A stretch of DNA of 64,000 nucleotides from Theocolax elegans. Lineage: Eukaryota; Arthropoda; Insecta; Hymenoptera; Cerocephalidae. Location of the stretch: NCBI GenBank assembly GCA_026168455.1, contig CM047429.1:9513125-9577124 (forward strand), given 5' to 3'. The notes under the pieces are model-generated. The model made no database searches. It saw only the letters and a list, made by a program, of their open reading frames with translations, and had not been told where the DNA came from. This document shows positions 10,213 to 20,884 of the stretch, piece after piece (the stretch's first letter is position 1; each line of letters opens with the position of its first letter). Both the position numbers and the translations under genes were made by a program.

Positions 10213-10996
10213 CACGAAGGCGACGAAATGAACGTTAACAAGTTAAGGGGAGTCGTACCGATGACTACTCCCGAGGTCAGCGCGAAAACAAGTAGTTAAA
10301 ACCTATTAACTAACGAGTTACGAGCAACCGATCCGGGAATGATCTGCTGCTTATCCTGATAGCTATACGTCACACCGCGTGACGTATGTATCTCTAACGT
10401 AGGGAGCTCTGACGTAGAATCTTCCTACGTCACGTGCGCCTTCTCTTCGACCTGTCTACGCGGGCGGGATTTGTCACGAGAGGGGGAAAAAGAGGAACGC
10501 TTCCTCACCTGGACCGTACCAGATAAATCGGGACACGAAATATGAAATACACACGCGGGTCTAAACGTGGTGCACCATTTACCGCGTATCTAAATATCTC
10601 GCCTCGGCGGGAAACGACTGGGCAACGGAGAGATAGCTCGTCCTCGTGCTTATCTCTCTCTCTCTCTAACTCCAACGGTCGGGAAGGCGATCGACTCTTG
10701 GCTTCCTTCTCTCACTCCCTGTGGGACGTGCTGCTCCGCACGCCGACGTGAAGATTGGTTGGGAGAAAACCTCACACCCACACACTAAATGCACCAGTCT
10801 TTCTATACACTCTTTATCACGTAAAGAATCTCTCGGCCGTCGTCAACACGATGTTGTTGCCGTGCGCGCGCGAACGCGATATCCTCCCAGCTGGGCGCGC
10901 CCGATTCTCGCGCGTTCGTGCGCGCGCCTCGCTGTATATCCTCTTTCGCGTTGCTTACCTGATCGGTAACTCGCTTACCGTTATAACATATATATA

Positions 10997-11041
10997 CTAG
11001 GGGGGCTGCGCCCCCCTGCGCGCTTCACGCGCCGACCCCCT
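10997..11041 (-). mobile_element. Possible Helitron 3' terminus
   Basis: On the minus strand the sequence shows a GC hairpin (GGCGCG-TGAA-CGCGC-like), then a second hairpin GGGGGG-CGCAG-CCCCCC, then TAG, followed by T. Ending in a GC hairpin and CTAG with a 3' T is the pattern of a Helitron end inserted between A and T. The opposite TC end was not located, no Rep/helicase frame is visible, and the hairpin is closer to the CTAG than usual. The very GC-rich block is sharply set off from AT-rich flanks. Confidence 0.35.
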
Positions 11042-12374
11042 ATTTTTATTTTTGAAAAAGGTTTTTCGTAATTAATTTATTAAAAATAATGTTTTAAATT
11101 ATATTATTTTTTCACTACCATGGACACCTAAAAAATTAAACAGATTCACGCAACACCTTGGAGGTACTGCTATATTGCATTGGGCTTTATACCAAAAATT
11201 TATTTTTTTTTTAAATGCGATTATAATTTATAATTAAAAGTTTTTACCTAAATTTAGTGTAATGAAATCAGAATAAGAATAATAAAAATAATAGAGACAT
11301 ATTAAATGTTAACTGTAAATTTTCAACTATATGAATTCCTATAAAGCTAAATTTATATTTTAATAATTATAAATGTTAATGAAAAATTAACTTACCAAAA
11401 ATAGTAAAGTGCATATACTTACTAAATTGTAGTATTTAGTAACAAATTATTAAAATTTTGTATTATTTTAAACGGATCTAAATAGAACTTCACCTCCTAA
11501 AATTAATTTATTTAATGACGAAGGATCATGGCCAAAAGTTCTATGTCATTAATATTTTGTACTTTTAGGGTAATAAAACTTTCTTCTGAATTAAATAAAT
11601 TTTTATATTAATTTTAAAGAACTATTTATAACATTTTAACGGCATATAAATAATAACCTGTTTCTTCCATTTCTCCCGTAATTCGTAATTTGCACCCTCT
11701 TTCAAAATTTGCGTTTGAATCTGTAGTTATATCCAATTTATTTTTCCCTTTAGTTACAGAGCCCATATATTTATTTTGATTATTATAATCAAATTTGTTC
11801 CTTAAATAACTTTCTGTTTCTCATAAATACATACTTGTTTATTTAGAATATTGTTTTCTATAAATATACATAATCTACTCACTTGCATATCCATACAATT
11901 TTGAAATATTAAATTAAAAAATATTTCAATTGAATGCTCCTAAGTTAATAATTTTTGAAAAACTTTTCAAATGTAATTTGTATTTTATAATGCCACTGTT
12001 AAAATTTGAATTTTCTTTTGCCAATACTGTTTATAATAGAATTATCTTAAAAATGCAATATTTAACGTATTTAATTTTTAACCCATTGTATATATCACAC
12101 ATGGATATTTGGAAAAGTGTATGTCATACTTGATTAATATTTATTTTATCTTCGAAAAATTTTGCATCTGTATTTAAAGCGTTACATTGAATTTTAGGTC
12201 CGTTATTATTATTGAGTACACCTTTAAAAATTTTATGAGTTTTATCAGGAATGAGTAAAATAATACACATTCTTTCAAGTTATATTCACAATTTTTTTGC
12301 GCACGGAAAAAATACATATATTAGCTATTCTTGAAAAAACAATTTTTAAATTTATATATTGCATAAATATTCCG
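11042..12374. other. AT-rich stretch without recognisable gene
   Basis: No motif, repeat or coding similarity could be identified on either strand. It could be interior of the possible Helitron ending at 10997. Confidence 0.7.
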
Positions 12375-12412
12375 TCGCGCGCGCACACACACACACAACA
12401 CACCCACACACG

Positions 12413-12446
<34 letters not shown>

Positions 12447-12450
12447 AATA
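12375..12450. repeat. (CG)n-(CA)n-(TA)n compound microsatellite
   Basis: The tract passes from CGCGCG through interrupted CA repeats to a pure TA run. It yields open frames of His/Thr or Ile/Tyr runs that are not genes. Confidence 0.95.
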
Positions 12451-12494
12451 TGTGTTTATCTATGTATGTACTATGGTCTCTGAAACCATTTATA

Positions 12495-14180
12495 TATATA
12501 TATGTATATGGGTGGTACTCTGTGACATCGAAGATGAAAAAAAAAAATATTGCTATAACTGTGGGTATATGTTTTAGAGGTATCCAGTAGTTCTCCTGAA
12601 TTTTTTCAGATTTTTTCTGGTCCATTATTTTAAGTTACAGAGAGTCAAAGTTGACATTTTAGCACTTTTTTGCATTATATGCCCATTTTTATGAATTTTT
12701 AGCTCCCAGGGGATGCATTTTTCACTAAAAACATAAGTATGACTTTTTTTGTAGAATTTTCCGAACTTTTCATTAAAAATACTTTTAAAGACATAAGTGT
12801 ATGCTGTCACACTCTTGTAAGTCATTTAAACCTTAAATAGTGAAAATCAGCAATTCTGCTCCGGACTCTGGTAACCTAATACTGTCTGAAAGATGTCTTT
12901 TTATAGTCAGAAACTGCCTAAAAATTTGCAGAGTGGGTCTAAATCATTAAGACCACTTATGGTCAAAATATCCGGGAAAAGTGCCCGAAATATTAATAGA
13001 AATGTATATTTGTTGCCTTATAACGATGAATCTATTAGCATGATCATTGCAAAAAAATTTGTGCACTTACCTTGGAGTGGTAGAAAAGTATCTTCACTTG
13101 TTTCAGTATCCATCTAATCCCCTGTAAGCTGCTAAAAATACAAATATTATTATACAAATATAAAAAATTAATTTTTAAATATTTATAATGCTGAATTTTT
13201 AGTTTTGCATCCCTTACAAGAATTATAATACTAATCTGAAGGATTACTATAAATATATAAACATCATTATTACAATAACTAAATATACGTATTTAATACA
13301 AAAGATATATAAATAAATCGGATATATAATTATAATGAATAATATGGTAACGTGACAGTGACAAGTTTGTGAAATCTAAACAATGTATTGCTGAATAATA
13401 ATAATAATAATGTTGATACTTTTATAGTAATCCTTCAGATTAGTATTATAATTCTTGTAAGGGATGTAAAACTAAAAATCCAGCATTATAAATATTTAAA
13501 AATTAATTTTTTATATTTGTATAATAATATTTGTATTTTTAGCAGCTTACAGGGGATTAGATGGATACTGAAACAAGTGAAGATACTTTTCTACCACTCC
13601 AAGGTAAGTGCACAAATTTTTTTGCAATGATCATGCTAATAGATTCATCGTTATAAGGCAACAAATATACATTTCTATTAATATTTCGGGCACTTTTCCC
13701 GGATATTTTGACCATAAGTGGTCTTAATGATTTAGACCCACTCTGCAAATTTTTAGGCAGTTTCTGACTATAAAAAGACATCTTTCAGACAGTATTAGGT
13801 TACCAGAGTCCGGAGCAGAATTGCTGATTTTGACTATTTAAGGTTCAAATGGCTTACAAGAGTGTGACAGCATACATTTATGTCTTTAAAAGTATTTTTA
13901 ATGAAAAGTTCGGAAAATTTTACAAAAAAAGTCATACTTATGTTTTTAGTGAAAAATGCATCCCCTGGGAGCTAAAAATTCATAAAAATGGGCATATAAT
14001 GCAAAAAAGTGCTAAAATGTCAACTTTGACTCTCTGTAACTTAAAATAATGGACCAGAAAAAATCTGAAAAAATTCAGGAGAACTACTGGATACCTCTAA
14101 AACATATACCCACAGTTATAGCAATATTTTTTTTTTTCATCTTCGATGTCACAGAGAACCACCCATATATATATATATAT
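12495..14180. repeat. Long palindrome, about 760-bp arms, 167-bp spacer
   Basis: The left arm, about 12495-13253, is the near-perfect reverse complement of about 13421-14180. A 74-codon open frame in the left arm (12893-13117, plus) recurs with an identical translation in the right arm (13557-13781, minus). I saw only scattered single-base differences, such as one near 12842 versus 13830. The outer ends run into TA microsatellites on both sides (ATATGGGTGG versus CCACCCATAT). The spacer is AT-rich with an (ATA)n run. No transposase and no recognisable protein is present. It may be a foldback element or an inverted duplication. A transcript through it would form a very long hairpin RNA. Confidence 0.9.
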
Positions 14181-14261
14181 TATGTGTGTGTGTATGCCCA
14201 TATATTGGGAGTGAAAAATTTTTATACACAGCGGCATATATTAGAACCCTGAAATCTTAGT

Positions 14262-14635
14262 GTGAGATTGCACTTAAGGAGGTCGGCGAATAAATTCCTA
14301 CACACACTGCACGAGTAGAATTTGTTCTTGATTTAAACTCACTTTTTTTTTACACTATTTACAAAAATTTATAATTAAAAAAAGGTGCCCTAATTAGGCA
14401 ATAGGATGTTATTTCCGTTGGTAAATCTTAATTATAATTAATTGAATGTCGTTGTTGATTGTAAGTGTTTACTTTAATAGCGTATTGAATGTGTCCGACG
14501 GTGGTCGAAGCTCGCGTCTATATGGTTATTTAGTAAACTTTTCGGTAGGACGCGACAGGCACGAATGTATGTGTATGTATGTGTATTATTATGTTTTTGT
14601 ATGTATGTGTAAATTTTCATGATCTTTCCGGAACA
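14262..14635 (-). mobile_element. 3' LTR of the BEL/Pao element
   Basis: On the minus strand a purine tract GGCGGGCGGGA (14646-14636) is followed directly by TGTTCCGGAAAG, the expected LTR start next to a polypurine tract. The inner end is placed at a TGTGAG/CTCACA position near 14262 and is approximate. It lies downstream of the BEL pol remnant in the same orientation. No 5' LTR was found, because the 5' part of the element is missing. Confidence 0.6.
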
Positions 14636-14769
14636 TCCCGCCCGCCTTCGCCGAACTCTCGGGAATTTTCACTCCTTTCAGCCAGGAGACTTATTTTTGT
14701 AATAGGCCGTGTAAGAATTGTAGTAACAGTTTTTATTTTAACTACTCGAGGCGACCCATCTGGTGCTGG

Positions 14770-15816
14770 TTGAGTAGTAATTACTCGACCAAGTGGCCAT
14801 TTGCACAGAGGCTACTGAGCGGTCCGTACAAGACACAGATCGCCGATTTTGACCGGAGGCAGCCTGTTACGCCATTTCGGTCGTTCTTGTAGATGATGTA
14901 GATACTCGCTAGACCAACGATTCCAAAAGGTTTCATGAAGTTGTTGGATAAGTTGCCAATGGTTTAGACGTGGAATTGGCACGTCTTTAAGTGATGGCTC
15001 GGGAACTGCCAAAGTAGGCATTCCGATAAGGAAGTGTCCTGGAGTCAGTGCTGACAAATCCGCTGGGTCATCTGAAAGAGGTAGGAGTGGGCATGAATTG
15101 AGGCATGCCTCAATTTGCGCAAGCAGGGTCGTCATCTCTTCGAAGGTGAGCAGAGTGTCACCTGTTACTCGTTTACGATGGATTTCAACGCTCTTAACAG
15201 CTGCTTCTCAAATTCCTCCAAAATGAGGTGCAGCTGGTGGATTGAACTTCCACTCCGTACCATCGTTAGCGATAACGTTAGCAATTTCTCGATCTTGCTC
15301 TTGTGTTTGTTGAAATAAGGAGCGGAGCTCCTTGTCGGCGCCAACGAAGTTTGTTCCACAGTCGCTGGTTATCGACGCACAGCGACCACGTCAAGCGATA
15401 AAGCGTCGAAAGGCGTTCAGAAAATCTTCTGTAGAATATCCAGAAACAGCCTCCAAATGGACGGCACGTGTAGAAAGACTGACGAAGACTGCGAGGTATC
15501 CTTTGTAAGATTTGGTGCCTCGTCCCTTGCAAAGTCGCATGGAAATCGGACCTGCGAAATCCACACCGGCATGAAAGAATGGACAGAATCGTTGAACTCG
15601 TTTGTATGGTAAGTTCTCCATAAGTTGTTCAGTAGGCTTCGGTTTTTGCTTCCAGCATCGAAGGCATCTATAAACAAAAGTTTTTATAAGTTGACGTCCT
15701 CGAACGATCCAAAATCGTTGCCTCAGAAAGTTAAGCATCAGCTGGGTTCCTCCATGAAGCGTTTTTTCATGGGCATCGAAAATCAACAGCTTGGTTAAAT
15801 ATGAATCACGAGGCAA
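14770..15816 (-). pseudogene. BEL/Pao integrase, decayed
   Basis: This is the C-terminal part of the BEL/Pao pol on the minus strand. 15816-15391 holds the zinc-binding region ('HGGTQLMLNFLRQRFWI', 'CLRCWKQK') and the start of the catalytic core ('HAGVDFAGPI', first Asp). 15135-14812 holds the integrase tail known as DUF5641 in this superfamily ('LTPGHFLIG', 'RPKWR'). The central core between them (about 15390-15140) is present only in broken frames. The integrase would catalyse insertion of the element cDNA; this copy cannot be functional. Confidence 0.8.
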
Positions 15817-16735
15817 AATAATCGCATGTTTTTCGTCAGGATGTAGGATTGAATTTTGAAGACGTCACCTACGCGAAGCAATCCATCCTCGTCTAGATAT
15901 GGGTTTAATTTTATTAAAGAATTCTGATTGCTTACCATATTATTAATTTTTAAACTCGAAATCTCTGAATGATAGTAATTTCGTTGCACATAGGCAATCC
16001 AGTGCTTTAGTGCAGCTTCAAGCTGAGTTGGTGTACAGATCGAATTTTCCTCGCAGGCAGAAATAATTGAAGTGCGATCTTTGCGCATCCGTGCGATGAA
16101 ACGAAGACACAAAACAGTCATTCTTAACAGCTGCTTGAGTGAGCTGTATCTGTGCAGTAAATCGCTGTCTTTGAGTGAAATTTTAGTTTTTACTTCAGCT
16201 ACAAGACATGAAGTGGCTCGTCTCTCTGGACACTTTTGCGAATCCAAGGAGATAGAACTTGGCCATTGATTAGCAGGATTTTGTAAGAATAAAGGTCCAT
16301 GCAGCCAAAGTGTAGATTCTGCTAGTTCTTGTGGTGAAACTCCTCTCGAAGCTAGGTCAGCAGGATTTTCTTTGCCTGACACATGGTGCCACGAGGCTTT
16401 TGGTAGTAGACGCTGGATTTCGGAAACTCTGTTTGCCACGTAAGTTTTCCAATTCGCTGGATGTTCTTTAATCCATGACAATGTAATGGTTGAATCAGAC
16501 CATAGATGACATACCGTAGACTGCAATGAAAGTATCGCTTGAATTCGTTTTACGAGTTGAGTAACAATTAGGGCTCCAGAAAGTTCCAAGCAAGGCAATG
16601 AAACTTGTTTGATGGGAGCGACTTTTGATTTTGAACACAATAGAATAGTAAAGACTTTTCCCATAGAATCAATAGTTCGCAGGTAAACAAACGCAGCGTA
16701 TGCTCTTTCAGAGGCATCTGAAAAGCCGTGAAGTT
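15795..16735 (-). pseudogene. BEL/Pao RNase H and connection, decayed
   Basis: The minus-strand frame from 16664 to 15795 (289 codons) continues upstream to 'LHGFSDASERAYAA' (about 16735-16690), the RNase H opening. A stop codon (TAA replacing a likely CAA) sits just before it. 'LPCLELSGALI' and 'VCHLWSDSTITLSWI' are BEL-type RNase H motifs, followed by 'HHVSGKENPADLASRG'. It belongs to the same broken polyprotein as the flanking RT and integrase pieces. Confidence 0.8.
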
Positions 16736-17940
16736 ACATGAGCACGATTTCCTTTAAATATCCAAGCCATCGAGGAATTGCTATGAGCTGCAATTGCGAC
16801 AGCTGTATGATGAGATCGTTCCATTTTAATTGGAGGTTATGAGGCAATGGTTCATCCCATGAAAACTTAGAAGGCCATAGCAACTGAATAAAAATTTTGA
16901 TTGAAATGGTGACTGAACTAATCCATCCCAATGGATCGTAAAGTTGAGACATGATTGATAATGCTTTCCTCTTTGTAATCGGTTCGTCGATGGATAGTTG
17001 GTTGAATTCGAACGTAAATGCATCCTTGGATGATTGCCAACTCACTCCTAACATCCGAAAGGCATCTGAATCTTCGGCCTGTTTCCACGTAAGTTTCTCT
17101 GCTGGTGCTAAGCTTTCCGGAGACAAATCGTTAAGAATTTCGAGATGATTGGATGTCCATTTGCTGAGTGGGAAACCGCCCGCTATGAGCAGTTGAGTCA
17201 GTTCCGACTTAAGTTCGAGTGCGTCAGAAATTGTATCTGCTTCAGCAAATACGTCATCGACATAACGATTTTCTCGAAGTTGTAGCAGAGTACGTATGGT
17301 TTGATACGGTGAGCTGGTGAGACCATAACAGTGGTCAGTTGGTAAGCTGATATTTCTCGGTTTTGATCGTCTCTCCAAAGAATTTACTGGTAGGGTTGAT
17401 CTTCATCAGCAATACGAATCTGTCTAAACATCTGTTTAATGTCTGCAGAGAAGACAAAGCGATATTTACGCCAGCTGAGTAAAACATCAAAAATATCCAA
17501 TTGAAGTTTCGGACCTGAGTGAAGGCATTCATTAAGAGATAAGCCGTTGGAAAGCTTTACAGAACCATTAAACACAACTCGAAGCTTTGAAGTATCACCG
17601 TGAGTCTTAAACACACCATGATGAGGCAAGAAAAATGACTGAGTATATGAAAAAACCAAGGAAGCCTTTTTCATGTGACCTGATGACAAGTAGTCCGTCA
17701 TAAATTTCGAATATTGATGCTTGAGTTGAAGATTGGAAATGATTCTTTTTTCCGTGCGCTGAAATGCTTGAATAGATGGTCTCGTTTGTGCGTTGCTACG
17801 AAGTGATTTTCGCAATCGAGTTCGTCAGATGAATATGGAGTAGATTTAGGTGGAGTTACCTCCTCCTGCTGCCAAAAACGCTCGACGAGAGATGAAAGAT
17901 TTTTGTCGAGGATGCATTGCAAACTTGTAATTTGCGGCAC
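16734..17940 (-). pseudogene. BEL/Pao reverse transcriptase, decayed
   Basis: The piece at 17815-17384 has 'LPHHGVFK', 'KLRVVFNGS' and 'FSADIKQMFRQI' (first catalytic Asp). It ends in an in-frame TAA after 'DEDQPYQ'. The frame then shifts and continues in 17378-16734 with 'NRYVDDVFAEADT', the YVDD active site, and 'QLYDPLGWISS'. The order and motifs are those of the Pao/BEL superfamily. At least one stop and one frameshift inactivate it. Confidence 0.85.
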
Positions 17941-17979
17941 AGGCTCATGGGACGTTGACGTAGCTGATCCTGTTAAAAT

Positions 17980-18534
17980 CTAACCCAAACTTGTAGATTG
18001 AGCGATTAACAAACCGTCTGTACTTCGGCGTAAACCATCCTCGATGATTTGAGGATAGATGTCGGCTCCTAGAATCATTTCGATCCGGTCTCCAAATTCG
18101 ATGTGTAGATCAGCTAGGCAGAGATCCCCCATAAAAGATAGTGCTGATTTAACGATCTGAGGTGATGGTAGATATTCCGTCAGCTTAGGCAGGATGAGTG
18201 CTTGAATTTCCCAGTGTTTGTCATTATTCAACCGAGATGTGAATGTAATAGCTGCTGATGACCTTACAGTACAGCTGGGAGCACCACCAACGCCAGTGAC
18301 AGGCACAAACACGGATTGACGAGGTAATCTAAGCCGCTGAGCAAGACTTTCTGAAATAAAAGATGCTTCTGAACATGGATCGATAAGTGCTCGAACGGCA
18401 GTTTTACATTGATTTAAAATTATAAAAGGTCTCGCAGTCGCAAGAAGGATTAAACGAGTAACATGAATTGCAGCTTTAACCGTATGAGCAGCTACACTCG
18501 TCGATGCCTGATTCGATTGAGATGGTGATGACAC
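17980..18534 (-). pseudogene. BEL/Pao aspartic protease region
   Basis: This 184-codon minus-strand frame has 'VRALIDPCSEASFISE', the BEL protease active-site region, in which the usual D-S/Q-G-S is D-P-C-S here. 'LGADIYPQII' follows near the end, as in the family. It sits between the gag zinc-knuckle remnant (upstream, higher coordinates) and the RT. The active-site change suggests loss of protease activity. Confidence 0.75.
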
Positions 18535-18544
18535 TGTAACAGGT

Positions 18545-18880
18545 GCAGGCGCCGATGCCGGTGGTAATTGCTACCCTGAAGAGACAATGCTTTTATTGTC
18601 ACGTGTTGCAGTTAAATGTAGATCGGCAATCGTTGACAAAATGTGGCTTAAGGCAGTTAAGACACAGCCTTTTATCTGTAATGAATTTATGTCGATTATC
18701 AACTGAGTAAGATTTAAATTTATCACATAAATTAAGATTATGATTTTTATTGCATAAAATGCATGAAGGTAACTTTTGAAACGTATTATGAGCAGAAATT
18801 TTATACGAATTTGATGATAACTAATGGAAAGCTGGACTCGGTTTTTTGGCGGTGATTAACGGCGTAGATTTGACAACAGC
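18545..18880 (-). pseudogene. BEL/Pao gag nucleocapsid remnant
   Basis: On the minus strand about 18775-18600 encodes 'CILCNKNHNLNLCDKF', then 'LCLNCLKPHFVNDC', then 'FNCNTC'. This is the three-part zinc-knuckle block of BEL/Pao gag (CX2C..H..C type). The frame is broken by a stop on each side (TGA region near 18590 and 'TAG' near 18823). The rest of gag and the 5' LTR are missing, so the element is truncated here. Confidence 0.7.
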
Positions 18881-18884
18881 AGAC

Positions 18885-19380
18885 ATTTTAAGAAGATGCC
18901 ATACCTGAATTAAATCCTACTATGCCGACATCTGTATATTACACGCACTATGTCTCCTATTACTATTATCTAATACAATGATAACCTATAAACGTAGTGG
19001 AGGCATATTTGTAATACATATATTAAATAAATTATAAGTACAAACGTTTGAATTGTGCTACAAAGTGCTTATAATTTGAAAAATACGATCTCAAACATAA
19101 CCTCTTTCAATTAACAGGCAACAACGATTTAATTGAATTTTGTAAAAACTGGATAGATTTCTAACAAATACAGTGCAGACGCACAATTTCACAATATTGA
19201 TAAATGTTGGAACACTAAAAAAAACAGTTAAAAGTGCACGACCAAGAAATAATTTGAAAAATACGACTGATACAAAGACGTTGGGAAGCTGGTACTAGAT
19301 ATTTGTGATGGAAATAAATATAGATTGCAATTACAAGCATCAAGAAACAAAGTCAGGTTTTCAAATATTTTTATATCTGT
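18885..19380. repeat. Diverged direct repeat, copy 1
   Basis: About 18960-19320 matches about 20310-20670 in the same orientation. Shared blocks include AATTTGAAAAATACGA, AACAGGCAACNACGATTTAA, TTGTAAAAACTGGA and a common end GATGGAAATAAA. A partial third copy lies near 20050-20190. No coding sequence is seen. Confidence 0.75.
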
Positions 19381-19384
19381 CATT

Positions 19385-19451
19385 TGTATCTAGAGACGAG
19401 ATGCCTGGACTCTACTGATGAGCCCACCAGGCATACTCAGGGCGAAATACA
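19385..19451 (+). ncRNA. Hammerhead ribozyme, type III topology, intact core
   Basis: Stem III is TGTA (19385-19388), then UC (19389-19390), then stem I TAGAG/CTCTA (19391-19395 and 19410-19414). The core CTGATGA is at 19415-19421. Stem II is GCCC/GGGC (19422-19425 and 19440-19443), followed by GAAA (19444-19447) and TACA (19448-19451), which closes stem III. Predicted cleavage is after 19390. Loop I contains ATGCCTGG (19401-19408) and loop II contains CCAGGCAT (19427-19434), a perfect 8-bp loop-loop complement. The nucleotides of stems and loops differ from the copies at 8.7 and 9.2 kb while every pairing is kept. The downstream CTTATTAA-rich flank is also shared, so all three come from one element family. 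Confidence 0.85.
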
Positions 19452-20884
19452 TAATTTTTTAATTTTTTATCTTCCGTCTTATTAAGTTTTAATTAATTTT
19501 ATACTACAATCAATTAAATTTTACATTTTTGTTGACTTAGCTTGTCTTAGTCTTTTTTCGAACACTCATCCCGTGAGGTTTCTAAAGTGGCTGGTATTAA
19601 TACAGTCCGCCTTACTTGAGATGTGAGGAATGTTTCTTTGGCTTGTGAAGATCAATAAATTCATTTATCATATAATCAAGAAACAAAGTAGAGGCAACAT
19701 TTTACAGTATCTTAGAATCATTTTTCAGTAAAAACTAGAGGAATACATAATCGATTGAAAAATTAATTGAAAAATAAAAAAGATATTCATTCCTTCTAAA
19801 AATGTGCAATTTAGCAGACCGAAGAGTAAGAAAAAGTTTAGCTATGTAGTTTGAAAATCCACCACTAGGTGGCGATGCTAAGCGTTTCCAGCTATGTCTT
19901 ATTTCATTCGTGGTGGAATAGGCGACGGATTCTATAGGAGGTCCATGCACGATCGGGCCGTTTACCGCACGCACATCGTACTTTCAAATACATTGTACTG
20001 TACCAACACTGAATGTTAGGTGCATTATTTGTTTAATTCGAATTACTTAACATAATGACAGCTACAAAACGGGATAGAGGTACATTTTTAGTATAGATTT
20101 AAAGTAAATTACAAGTACAAAAGTTGAATTAATGGCTATATATCGTTAAAATTTGAAAAATACGAATTGAGACATAACCTCTCTCAGTCTACAGCGACGG
20201 ATTCTATAGGAGGTGCGTGCACCGATTTGGGCCGTCTGCCGCACGCACATCGTACTTTCAAATACATTGTACTATGTCGACACTGAATGTTGGGTGCACT
20301 ATTTGTTTAATTCTAATTATTTAACACAATGACAGCTAGAAAACAGATTAGAGGCATATTTTTAATATACATTTTAAGTGTATAACTAGTACAAAAGTTG
20401 AATTTATGATAAAATATTGTTAAATTTGAAAAATTCGAGTTGAAACATAACCGCTCTTTGTCAACAGGCAACCACGATTTAATTTAATATTGTAAAAACT
20501 GGACTGTGTCCTAAGATATGCGGTGCACATATATAAGTTCACGATATTGGTAAAAGTTGGAATACTAAAAAAGCAGACAAAAGTGCAAGACAAAAAATTA
20601 AAAGAAAAATACGATGAATACTAAGACGGTAGAAAGCTTGTATCACATATTAGGGATGGAAATAAACATTTCCCCGTTATGCGTCAGTTCTAAAAAAGAA
20701 TGTGCTGCCACTTTTATCACTTTTATTTGAAATACCGTATTTTGTTGGTTTTATTATGTCAATTCGGATAGTTTAACGTTGGCTATATAGTAACCGAAAA
20801 TTTCAAAATATCAATAAGGACAAAATGATAGTAAGAAAATAAAAATCGATACCACTCCATAAAATTGTGCAGTAATTAAAATAA
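19452..20884. repeat. Repeat-derived DNA with duplicated 'CGACGGATTCTATAGG' units
   Basis: CGACGGATTCTATAGGAGGT occurs at about 19922 and 20194, each followed by GCACGCACATCGTACTTTC and related sequence, a unit of about 272 bp. The second unit leads into copy 2 of the direct repeat of 18960-19320. 19452-19640 is downstream flank of the hammerhead. No gene is supported. Confidence 0.7.

Larger units (their letters stand above)
7250..10234. mobile_element. Foldback (long inverted repeat) transposon with tandem-repeat arms
   Basis: The left part (7250-7825, then 8484-8846) is the reverse complement of the right part (9146-9600, then 9720-10230), interrupted by smaller insertions and deletions. 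Arm tips carry 29-bp tandem repeats. The middle (8847-9145) contains a further partial direct copy of an arm segment. TTAACAA lies on both sides (7243-7249 and 10235-10241) and may be a 7-bp target duplication. Tandem repeats within long inverted arms recall the FB/Galileo elements of flies. No transposase is visible, so it is non-autonomous or unrelated to that group. It sits inside the solo LTR. Confidence 0.75.
6972..10985. mobile_element. Solo LTR of the inner-gypsy type, split by a foldback element
   Basis: It begins TGTAACGGTGTG, the same first 12 bases as the LTRs at 24587 and 33597, and ends CTTACCGTTATA, where those LTRs end CTTACCATTACA. ACAT stands on both sides (6968-6971 and 10986-10989), the same 4-bp duplication as at the inner element. 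Subtracting the foldback insertion (7250-10234) leaves about 1.03 kb of LTR, close to the 1079 bp of the inner element's LTRs. No internal region follows, so it is a solo LTR of a related, diverged family. The final CA has changed to TA. Confidence 0.7.

Noticed and set aside
12893..13117. 74-codon frame repeated identically in both palindrome arms
   Set aside because: The identity reflects the palindrome; too short, no recognisable motif, AT-rich context.
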